Shown piece after piece: positions 1-7,165 of a stretch of 10,422 bases of DNA. The notes under the pieces were generated by a model. It was not told where the DNA came from. It saw only the letters and a list, made by a program, of their open reading frames with translations, and did no database searches. Position 1 is the stretch's first letter, and every line of letters begins with the position of its first letter. The position numbers and the translations under genes are program-made. This stretch comes from Phoronis ovalis (taxonomy: Eukaryota; Phoronida; Phoronidae): positions 1-10,422 of the forward strand of contig JAOXYB010063846.1 of the NCBI GenBank assembly GCA_028565635.1, written 5' to 3'.

Positions 1-13
1 TCTAACTTTATAT

Positions 14-82
14 ATCTAACTTATAAACTATATAACTCTATATATTTATTATTTATATTATTATATAGTTTATAAGTTAGAT
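14..82. repeat. 22-bp perfect inverted repeat, hairpin-forming
   Basis: Bases 14-35 are the exact reverse complement of 61-82, separated by a 25-base AT-only spacer apart from one C. The arms begin ATCTAACTTATAAAC. Related TCTAACTT and ATCTAACT words flank both arms. It could be the end of a small foldback element cut by the window edge, or simply an AT-rich cruciform site. No gene is seen from here to 341. Confidence 0.8.
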
Positions 83-340
83 CTAACTAATAAGTGCTTT
101 TCTTATGTAATAGTTGTGAAGTTGATAAATAAACGTTGCTGTCAACGGCCTATCATGCTACTAAGTTGTGAATGGTAAATATTTATGGTAAAAATATCGT
201 TCTTCCTTAGTTTGATTTAACATGAAAACATGAACATAACTTATTAGAACATTTCTTCGGTAATAAATGTTGAACAAACAAATACATAATAGATGAAATG
301 ACATAATAGTTTACGTTAGTATGGAGCCACTTCGGCTAGA

Positions 341-377
341 TACATACATACTTACGTACATACATACATACACATAC
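341..377. repeat. TACA/CATA tetranucleotide microsatellite
   Basis: A period-4 TACA tract runs from 341 to 377 with one interruption (CTTACG). Read on the minus strand it is TGTA-rich and lies just downstream of the poly(A) signal at 402-407. It therefore supplies the GU-rich sequence expected beyond a cleavage site. That role is an inference from position. Confidence 0.85.
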
Positions 378-401
378 CATAGCTACATTATATCCTGTTA
401 C

Positions 402-407
402 TTTATT
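402..407 (-). terminator. Poly(A) signal AATAAA for the 479-2128 gene
   Basis: TTTATT on the plus strand reads AATAAA on the minus strand, 72 nt past the TAA stop at 479-481. Cleavage would be expected roughly at 380-392. A GU-rich TGTA tract follows at 341-377. Position, spacing and downstream sequence all fit a 3' end of a minus-strand transcript, although an AATAAA hexamer is common in AT-rich DNA. Confidence 0.55.
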
Positions 408-478
408 TGCAAGCTGTTTAGCAATTCATACAAGTTCAACGTATTAAAATTAATTTGAGAATTATTTAGCCACGTGTT

Positions 479-2128
479 TTAACATTTGTTATGCAACTCC
501 GTGAATCTTCCACAATAAAGAACGTTTACCTCTACAGTTAGTTTTATGCAGCCACTGGTAGCTCCTTGTAGTTTTGCCGAACCACCGCAAATGTCTTTCC
601 CTTGTTGACGGTTCAGTTGAGAAATAAGATGTTCCTCTGCCGACTTATTTTCCGGATCTGATGAAGGACTCGTTGAAGATTCGTGAGGCTGTTTATATTT
701 GCCACTGTCCGACTCAACAGTATCCTCTTGTTCAAACGTATTCTTAATTTCAACATCAAAGAAACCGTTTTTTCTGCATTTACAGGCTGTCTTTGGGCAA
801 TAGCAGCCCCTGCATTTTACACGGGGGCGCTCTCTGTCTGAAAATCAACCAAAAATAAGACTCATTGACAATATTTCTTGTGGCTGAATGCTGGATCAAT
901 AATGGTAGAAATCAGGCAATAAAACTTAGGAACGTGTATACTATATTATGTTCTGTTTAAGAATCGTTATATTAAAGAAACATCAATATAAGTAATCAAA
1001 TAATATTACAAAATACGGCCAACCAAATGTGCTGGATAGGAATAAAATCCCAAAAACGAAATCGCCAACATGCAACATTCCGAATTTCAAAAAGGAATTA
1101 AATGTGTTATAACTAGCCAGCTTCAAACAAATTATGTGATACAAATTACCATGTTACTTGTAGAACTGTAGAGCGTACCTCTTTGTGACTCCGCTCGTTT
1201 TCTTCCTATATGAAAAAGTTAAAACACAAATAAGTCTTAACTGTTTGACAAACAATTGACAGTAATACACATTAAAGGTTTGTGATACTCCAACTCTCTG
1301 CAATACCAGGACCATTCTATATACTAATACACAGGTCTAGATATTTAGTATTAATGTGCAACGACGTACACATGTATTAGGTTCCGTGCAAGAAAATCCC
1401 GGAAGGAAGATAATTACTTGAACACAAACAAAAATCCAGTTAACAATTGGCCTGTAGGAAAATGAACAATTTTGGGGAGTGATACAGGTCTATATACAAA
1501 TTTTCGGTTGAATTTCAATTGCGCAGTGTATGAGAGAATACATTTTGTTCTTGATGATACATTGAAAGCTACAGCAGTGAATGTGGTATTTCATGAAACA
1601 ATAGATAGACTTTATCCTAGATGGGCGGTGCTTCAGACTTAGTTTTCCTAACGAGCTAGGAATAATACTATGGAAAATGTTGCCGCGAGTTTAAGCCTTT
1701 AAAGTACTGCTGGGTTTGCTTAGAAAACCAGTGATGAGCACAAAGAAAACAGAATCCGACATAAAACAAGCCAATCTTAACTACCTTTTATAAAAGAACG
1801 ATTTACTTCATTAACAGAGAATGGTTTAGGAAATTGGTATTCGGCTGAAGTTTGGTTAAGGACGGTTAAAGATTTAACTTGAGTATCCTCGTCGTGAAAA
1901 GTCGTCGCATTGGAAACACCATTAGATGAAATCGCAACACTGCAGGCTGGATACCCCGCTTCATTATCGCTACTACTTGTTTCCTTTTCGGTATGTTTAT
2001 CTTCATTCCCAAGGCCTCTTGCATTCGCCATTCCACACCCGATATTTCGACAAAACAAAATATCGTTATATCCGTCTTCAGCATTAGCAATCATCGAAAC
2101 AGGTTTGAGGCATTGACCAATATTAATA
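479..2128 (-). CDS. 3' part of a spliced gene encoding an unrecognised cysteine-cluster protein
   Basis: Three coding exons on the minus strand: 2128-1785, 1205-1179 and 837-479, ending in TAA at 481-479. Every junction has consensus sites: acceptor TACAG with a TGCTAAC branch-like word just upstream, donor AAAAG|GTAGTT, acceptor ATATAG, donor GAG|GTACGC and acceptor TTTTCAG. Both internal junctions are phase 1 and keep one open frame of about 243 residues. Residues 2-115 are polar (Ser, Asn, Thr, Glu) and look disordered. Residues 117-132 are rich in Arg and Lys, like a nuclear-localisation signal. A cluster C133-x2-C136-x-C138-x4-C143-x-C145 follows, then CRKNG, then an acidic and Ser-rich tail to a C-terminal Cys. 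Such CxC clusters usually bind zinc or another metal. Tesmin/CRC, MSL2-type CXC domains and tails of transposon-derived proteins have comparable spacing, but none matches fully. The incoming exon (phase 2) is not identified with confidence. No function is assigned. Confidence 0.7.
838..1178 (-). other. Last intron of the cysteine-cluster gene (341 bp)
   Basis: On the minus strand it begins GTACGC and ends TTGATTTTCAG, a pyrimidine-rich acceptor. The sequence is AT-rich with no open frame of note and no repeat that I can recognise. Confidence 0.65.
1179..1205 (-). other. 27-nt microexon encoding RKRAESQR
   Basis: Minus-strand context is TTTTTCATATAG | exon | GTACGC. The exon holds two completing bases, eight codons and one carry-over base, so both ends are phase 1. 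Including or skipping it leaves the frame intact. Skipping joins Lys115 to Asp and removes most of a basic patch next to the cysteine cluster. It could therefore act as a cassette that tunes nuclear import or nucleic-acid binding. That role is an inference. Confidence 0.6.
1206..1784 (-). other. Intron of the cysteine-cluster gene (579 bp)
   Basis: On the minus strand it begins GTAGTTAAG and ends CTTTTTCATATAG. It is AT-rich, with no open frame or repeat that I can support. Confidence 0.6.
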
Positions 2129-3540
2129 CTGTATCGAAGTTTGTTAGCAGTAAACGACAATCAAAGGTGTGATGTTGGAAGTAATATGGCAGTTTTACGT
2201 TAAAGTTTTCTTTATAAGGATATTCTTGAAATATTGATTTATGCATGTACTATAAAATCAATATAATTAATTCAAATGATTTTTTAATTGATTTCGGTGT
2301 GTTTAGACAAACCTCGAGGCATCGATTAAAATACAAATCATGCCAGATTAATTAATTTTACTTGACTGTATATTGACGCTAAGAAATTTGTTTATTTGCG
2401 CTACTGGTTTGTTGAAAATTGTTCTCTGGCAATGCATCCCTATTAAGTAACCTATTTTGTCAATATTTTGAAGTATACAGATTTAATTAAATTGATAGGC
2501 TAGATCATTCAATACATGCTAAGTACACGAATTACGTTTTTTTATAATTAATATGGTAGGTAAAGAGAAATCGTTCAGTTTACTTGTTTCTGAAAGTGAA
2601 AGTCAACAAAATAAATGATAGCTTAACTCTTACTGATTGCATGTTGAGGAAAGAGAAATTCGCCTGTTCGCACTTCTGCTAAAACTAAATATATTCTAAA
2701 TATTATAAAAACAGAACAAAACAGTTTCATCACAATCTTTCACAAACTGTCATCGTAGAGAAAAGGTCTCAAGTGTAGCACCTAAAATAATCCCAGTTGG
2801 TGATGTAAACTTTGGTGAGAATTATTTTAAATATTTCCTAAGCAAGTAAACATTTATAATAAATATCCCTTTAAGTAAACTGTCATCATTCTCTATAAAT
2901 AATTGTTTATTGAAACTTTCATTTCATTATAGGGAAACCGGACCAGTTCGAACTTGAAAAGGATAATATCGGGATTTGCATACCTCCATTTTATCTATAT
3001 TACAGCTACTAAACTTACTTTTTTACATTTGATTAAAATTGAATGTATTATTTAGTGCAATGTACCGAGTTAAATTGTAGTAAGTTCACAAAAATTGACA
3101 GAAAGTTTTCAGTTGAATTTATAGACACCTTAATTTCAACACAATGTAAGAAAAAACCTCTGAGGGAATCATATTTAGCAAAATGACATTACCCTGAAAC
3201 TGGTTTGGTTCTGCGCCATACCAATTAGATTTAGTCATTGGTTTGGGGGTAATTAGACGTTAGAAACATATCGATAAACCAAATAAATAAAATACAAAAG
3301 AATATCTCATGCCATAATTAAATTGTTATTCCAAATAAATCAACATGGCTGCACCGAAATTAATAAAACTTGCGATAATCCAATAAAGAAAGTGTATAAT
3401 AAATTATAGATTATTGATTTGCCAAACATTACAAAAATATATTTTGTGAAGCTGAGAATAGCCCCAGCTGAATGTTGTACACAAATTGGATCTTTCTCAT
3501 CAAATGAATTATGATTTCGTTACCGCCCATACCTGAATAT
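2129..3540. other. Noncoding stretch, probably intron
   Basis: Apart from the weak exon candidate at 2634-2678 I see only AT-rich DNA with frequent stops on both strands. There are no inverted repeats with target duplications and no tandem array. If the gene at 479-2128 starts far upstream, this is its intron. Confidence 0.4.
2634..2678 (-). other. Possible small exon upstream of the cysteine-cluster gene
   Basis: A 45-nt segment lies between a pyrimidine-rich TTTTAGCAG tandem acceptor (cut at 2679 or 2676) and a good donor, TCA|GTAAGA. All three frames are open over so short a length. Only one of them (phase 2 in, phase 2 out) fits the phase-2 acceptor at 2129. The splice-site context is better than chance would usually give, but nothing in the peptide confirms it. 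Confidence 0.22.
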
Positions 3541-3760
3541 TGACTGATTGATTGATTTTATTTTGGTACATGAAGCACAACAAATACATAAAATAAATAA
3601 ATTACCATAAATAAGAATGGTGTTTCATCTCCAAAATTAACAGTACATAATGATACAAAAAATAATTTCCGATGTGATCCCTGAATATGAAGATGGTACG
3701 GGTATATTACATGAACAAATACAATGCAAAAGAAGAATAAAATACAATGAAATGGCATGA
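3541..3760 (-). mobile_element. Possible 3' tail of a truncated LINE-type retroelement
   Basis: On the minus strand a 66-codon hydrophobic open frame (3758-3558) runs into an AATAAA-type signal. It is followed at once by AATCAATCAATCAGTC, a short tetranucleotide array. Several non-LTR retrotransposon clades (CR1, L2 and relatives) end in such microsatellites after an A-rich signal. No reverse-transcriptase or endonuclease motif is visible, so this would be a 5'-truncated copy. An ordinary AT-rich stretch with a chance microsatellite is the alternative. Confidence 0.3.
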
Positions 3761-3971
3761 TTACAGTATAAACAGTGATTATTAAAAATTAAAGAATCTC
3801 AAAAACTCACAAAGCTAACAAATATTGCACTTAACTGTATATTAGTAAGTTAATAGAAAACGAACAATCATTATTTCAGTTGTAGAAAACTGTTCAGGTC
3901 GCCCTTATTTCCAAATTGCTTTATAATAATCGTAGAATGGATAATAAGACGATGTTTTACGACTTTGAGAT

Positions 3972-4160
3972 ATGTGGGTGAACACTATCGACTGGAAACT
4001 GGCTGCCAATGAAGCGTCTGTTTTTTCCTATTCACGCGACGGGGGCCAGAAACCTGATTATTTCCGTTTGAACGGTCATGCAAACGAAAGCAATATCGCA
4101 CACTTGTTTGGTGATGTACTTGCATATGAATGTTTCGGCATTATTCGGTTTGGCGTATAA
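3972..4160 (+). CDS. Short ORF of unknown function (62 codons)
   Basis: ATG at 3972 follows an in-frame TGA two codons upstream, and the frame stays open to TAA at 4158-4160. The segment is visibly less AT-rich than its surroundings, and the peptide has a mixed, protein-like composition (WVNTIDWKLAANEAS near the start). There is no signal peptide, membrane segment or known motif. The start context (GATATGT) is only fair and no flanking exon is evident. It could be a real small exon, a fossil of one, or part of a repeat, since its stop codon lies inside one arm of the inverted repeat at 4148-4263. Confidence 0.25.
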   Translation: MWVNTIDWKLAANEASVFSYSRDGGQKPDYFRLNGHANESNIAHLFGDVLAYECFGIIRFGV

Positions 4161-4263
4161 GGCTGATATCGTGGCCACTTGTTCTGATTAGATGATTGAC
4201 TGATCAGCAGGAGGTTTACTAAGAGTTGTTTACTTTTAAAGAGTGGTCGTGTATACGCCAAAC
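4148..4263. repeat. 12-bp perfect inverted repeat around a 92-bp spacer
   Basis: GTTTGGCGTATA (4148-4159) is matched exactly by its reverse complement TATACGCCAAAC at 4252-4263. Outside the arms, ATTATTCG and the complement of ATTATCC are also similar. A small MITE or foldback remnant is possible, but I see no clean target-site duplication. Confidence 0.55.
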
Positions 4264-4376
4264 ATTATCCTATAATTTAAGGTTAAATGTCTTATTTATT
4301 TTTGTCAAGCCCTTTTTCAAAAAGTTAGATTGCTCAAAGTTTCACCTGAATACGTGTTATCTTATTTGATACCACA

Positions 4377-4632
4377 TATCTAGCGCCCTTTCTTGTAAGT
4401 AGAAGAATAATGGATTATATCCAGCCCCTTTCAAGATATAGATATAAACTTAAGGATTTTACATTTTGGTGACGTCACAAAATTTCACATCCTATCAATA
4501 ACATTATTGCGAAATTCCTAGAATAATAAGAGGATTTTTTTCTAAACATGTGCCTGGACTTATCTAGCATCTTCCCTTGTTTGAAGAAAATTTGATTCTA
4601 TCCCGCCCCGTTCAAGGGATACAAGGATTATA
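4377..4632. repeat. Two diverged direct copies of a ~72-bp sequence, 184 bp apart
   Basis: Copy 1 (4377-4448) and copy 2 (4561-4632) both read TATCTAGC, a pyrimidine-rich CTTTCTTGT/CTTCCCTTGT word, GAAGAA, then ATTATATCC/ATTCTATCC, a GCCCC block and TTCAAGATATA/TTCAAGGGATA. They are clearly similar but much diverged, so the duplication is old. A perfect palindromic TGACGTCA word lies between them at 4470-4477. I see no coding frame shared by the copies. Confidence 0.55.
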
Positions 4633-4645
4633 ATTTTCAACAGAA

Positions 4646-4748
4646 GACTTCGGCACAACTTGAGTTCACCGGTAGACTTTAGCACAACTTGACTTCACCG
4701 ACAAGGTTTGACATAACTTAACGTCAGCAGCAAGATTTGGCAGAATGG
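4646..4748. repeat. 29-bp tandem repeat, about 3.5 units
   Basis: Units start at 4646, 4675, 4704 and 4733 (partial). Units 1 and 2 differ at five of 29 positions and share CACAACTTGA and TTCACCG. Unit 3 is more diverged and unit 4 matches only at its start. The period is not a multiple of three, which argues against a protein repeat. It is a minisatellite, with degeneration increasing rightwards. Confidence 0.75.
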
Positions 4749-5285
4749 ACTGCGCTAGACAGCCAACATTTAACAGACAACTGCAATAGTGAGATACCCG
4801 CGCTCTGTATTTCTCTTTTATGGAAAATATATTAAAATGAGAGACTCCATGTTAATTTCATGTTACGTTTAAAGTACTGATTTAGGGAAAAAAGCAATGA
4901 GGTTAAACGCAAAGGAATATACAGATCTAGAAATGGCATAAGGTCGATCACAATCGATGTACATGTAACCGCATTAAAGTAACAAGAAAATACTATAGAA
5001 GTGGATTGGAAAATCAATTGTGTAATACGCAGTTCGTAATATTTGTCGATTTTTAGTTTCCAATATAATAAGCGCGTTCCTTTGTATATTTGTGTGTAAT
5101 GTATGTATGCTAATAACTTGTATCTTTTCATTAAAAATAATTGTTTTCTTAATGCGCATATGTACTCTTTGTGATATTTAATGAATTATTCTGGTATTTT
5201 TTTTAATCAATTAGTAAATATATTGATTATATTGAAAGAATAGAACATTGCTTTTGAAATTAAATCCAGCTGAATATATTTTCAG
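4749..5285. other. Noncoding AT-rich stretch
   Basis: The only long open frame, 99 codons on the minus strand (4832-5131), is very rich in Ile, Leu, Tyr and Lys codons and has no motif. In DNA this AT-rich one such frame per window is expected by chance. No repeats or regulatory signals stand out. Confidence 0.4.
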
Positions 5286-5345
5286 TACAATGACCCGAAA
5301 GACAACAATCAGGCATTAAAACGATCGAAGAGGCTAGGAAAATAG
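5286..5345 (+). other. Possible plus-strand terminal exon fragment
   Basis: A good acceptor, GCTGAATATATTTTCAG, is followed directly by 19 open codons (YNDPKDNNQALKRSKRLGK) ending in TAG at 5343-5345. The peptide is charged and looks protein-like. The segment is purine-rich, though, and 19 open codons carry little weight. No partner exon or poly(A) signal was found nearby, so this is a weak call. Confidence 0.2.
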
Positions 5346-5564
5346 ACATGCCACATTCAAACTTTTATGGACAGAAACTGTATCAGTTCTCAATCATTTC
5401 AAAATTAACACTGCTCAACCCTGATTCTATAATGTCATGACACTGAAAATAGGGAATTTTCTAGTCACATCATTTCTTTACTTATAAATATGCAGGAAGA
5501 GTACTATTAAAACTTAATTTAATGGCAACCTTTCCAACTTAAGCATTTTTATTAAGTAAAAGTA

Positions 5565-5573
5565 GGTGTTCTA
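5565..5573 (+). repeat. Left target-site duplication GGTGTTCTA
   Basis: The 9-bp word GGTGTTCTA directly precedes the left terminal inverted repeat at 5574. It recurs in the same orientation at 6066-6074, immediately after the right repeat. Flanking bases differ, so the duplication is exactly 9 bp. Confidence 0.8.
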
Positions 5574-6065
5574 CGTTCTGGATAAATCCATCCGTTAGTG
5601 TTTCGTACCTTCTCAACTAACGTCTGGGCTTAACCATAGTGAAGTGTTGTTATATTCGTTCAATTTAACACGAGCGAAAAAAGTACGTTATTAATCTTTT
5701 GCCAACCGAGATAAACCTTTCTCTCTGCGTGATCTATCGTCGCCTACCACGTCTATTCTACCATGCCTCATTATGAATAGGTATTGCCTGGGAGCTTGTT
5801 TTTTTTGTTTAGCGTACTATAGATAAACTCTGGCAGGACAGCGTGTGCATGAGCGACCTCCTACCCGCTTAGTCCACTGTTATACCTATTATTGTAAGCT
5901 GCCATTTGATAATTGGTGTCAAGACTTCCGTCACACTTTATATAGAAATAAAGGGATTATCATTCCTCTGTTTTTCGGGAGATAGCAAACAAAAATTGAC
6001 TATGGTTAAGCCCAGACGTTAGTTGAGAGGGTACGGAACACTATCGGATGGATTTATTCAGACTG
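5574..6065. mobile_element. 492-bp non-autonomous DNA transposon (MITE-like), 67-bp inverted repeats
   Basis: The left arm 5574-5640 and the reverse complement of 5999-6065 match at 61 of 67 positions without gaps, over words such as ATAAATCCATCCG and CTCAACTAACGTCTGGGC. A 9-bp target duplication flanks the element. Long terminal repeats with a 9-bp duplication are typical of Mutator-like elements; Merlin-type elements also duplicate 8-9 bp. The 358-bp interior has no transposase frame. Parts of it (5770-5790 and the complement of 5875-5905) are also loosely inverted, around AATAGGTAT, so the element may once have folded back more fully. The arms differ by only about 9%, and the duplication is intact, so insertion was fairly recent. 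If the minus-strand gene spans this region, the element sits in an intron. Confidence 0.8.
5936..5944 (-). promoter_or_regulatory. TATA-box-like sequence inside the MITE
   Basis: On the minus strand this reads TATATAAAG, a full TATA consensus. An ATG in good context (CAAATGG, at 5905-5903) begins about 31 nt past its 3' end, but its frame closes after 14 codons. It may be the promoter remnant of a full-length parent element. In AT-rich DNA a chance TATA match is likely enough that this remains tentative. Confidence 0.3.
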
Positions 6066-6074
6066 GGTGTTCTA
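6066..6074 (+). repeat. Right target-site duplication GGTGTTCTA
   Basis: Identical to 5565-5573 and directly after the right inverted repeat. It defines the right end of the inserted element. Confidence 0.8.
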
Positions 6075-6264
6075 TCGCTTTTTCGTGTTGTAATCTAAAT
6101 GCATTTGCAAAGTAAACAAACTATATATTTTCAGGTTATTTCAATCCAATGTTTAATGTGGATTCATTGTTAATTTCACGGTTGTTAACAACATTTTCAT
6201 ACTAGGTATTCTCCGTTTTGGTACAATATGTTACTTATTTTGGTAGTATAATACGTTCACTCAC

Positions 6265-6312
6265 CCTTTCGAGTACCTACGCTGGGAATGTTTGGCCCGT
6301 TAAACTGGCTGT
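6265..6312 (-). other. Possible 48-nt exon (SQFNGPNIPSVGTRK)
   Basis: Minus-strand acceptor TGTCAG lies before 6312 and a strong donor, AAAGG|GTGAGT, follows 6265. The exon contains two completing bases, 15 codons and one carry-over base (phase 1 in and out). This matches the phase-1 donor of the exon ending at 6911. The acceptor has a poor pyrimidine tract, and an alternative GAATAG acceptor would add two codons. No motif is seen. Confidence 0.3.
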
Positions 6313-6692
6313 CTGACACTATTCTTATTATGGGGTATCTATTACATACATCTACTCGACTATAAACATCCCACAATCATTCCTTTTGTCAAACTAAGGA
6401 CATTCAAAGAGCGCTTTTAAATTTTACTAGGGGCGCGGTCCAACTGTGAGTATTTTACTCCTGTATCGTAAAAATGCCTGCATTTGAGCAAATGTATATG
6501 TAGATCTACCACTGCAAAAAAAAATCGCAATGCTGCAAGAACACGAACACTATCTGCGACAGACTTGCAAAAATTACATGACGCTGCATAGCTTCCTTCT
6601 TATTTTGTATCTTTCCATGAGCCAATCAAACGTAATAACTTCTTCTAGGTTGTTTTTACAAACATTTAACCTTATCAGGACTTTTGACGTAA

Positions 6693-7165
6693 CAGACTCC
6701 GTCCCGAGGCGATAAAAAGACACCAGCAGCATTTCTTCAACAAGATGGATACAAAGTAACAGATAACATATTTTCGCAAAATGTTTTTATCGATGAATGT
6801 TTTCACTACAGATTTATATAGTATTCTATACGTTAGAAGACCTGGTAATTGTCCAGGGCCCGTTTTTAGCAATAAATTTAGATCTGACACGCATCAAAAC
6901 GGTACCTTACCTTTCATGGCATATACATTATGACCATTGTCCTTTGGTTGGAGGCTTAAAATTCCATCAGTTGTATATATATTAGATGGTAATATTTCAT
7001 GTTCACTATGACATCTGTGAATAAACTATACGCAGACTCAACCAAGGTGCCAAAAAGACACCGCAACATTCCATTTTCTTCACCCATGACGATGTAAAAT
7101 AACAAATTACCTTTTTCACAAAATATTCATTAATCAATCAATTATTTCACCACATATGTAGTATA
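6693..7165. repeat. Two diverged direct copies of a ~135-bp sequence, ~340 bp apart
   Basis: Copy A (6693-6830) and copy B (7033-7165) share CAGACTC, AAAAAGACACC, GCA-CATT, TTCTTCA, ATAACA, TTTTCGCAAAAT/TTTTCACAAAAT, GTTTTCAC/ATTTCACC and an ATATAGTAT/ATGTAGTATA end. Indels shift the frame between copies, so the homology is at DNA level rather than protein level. Copy B ends right beside the candidate acceptor at 7026-7030. The duplicated unit would then be intron sequence with a 3' splice-site flank. The open frame of copy A (minus, about 6600-6786) is not preserved in copy B. Confidence 0.5.

Noticed and set aside
1866-2090. 74-codon minus-strand open frame in another phase
   Set aside because: It overlaps the same exon in a phase that does not connect to the microexon or terminal exon.
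1910-2116. 68-codon plus-strand open frame
   Set aside because: It lies antisense to the well-supported exon 1785-2128 and has no independent support.
4470-4477. TGACGTCA (CRE palindrome)
   Set aside because: A single 8-bp match with no promoter context nearby.
4832-5131. 99-codon minus-strand open frame
   Set aside because: Its composition simply mirrors AT-rich DNA, it has no motif and lacks paired splice sites. One frame of this length is expected by chance in such a window.
6600-6786. Minus-strand frame with a BRCT-like VITFDWLMERY stretch
   Set aside because: It lacks other BRCT features. It partly overlaps a DNA repeat whose second copy shifts frame, and its best acceptor is a weak AAG.
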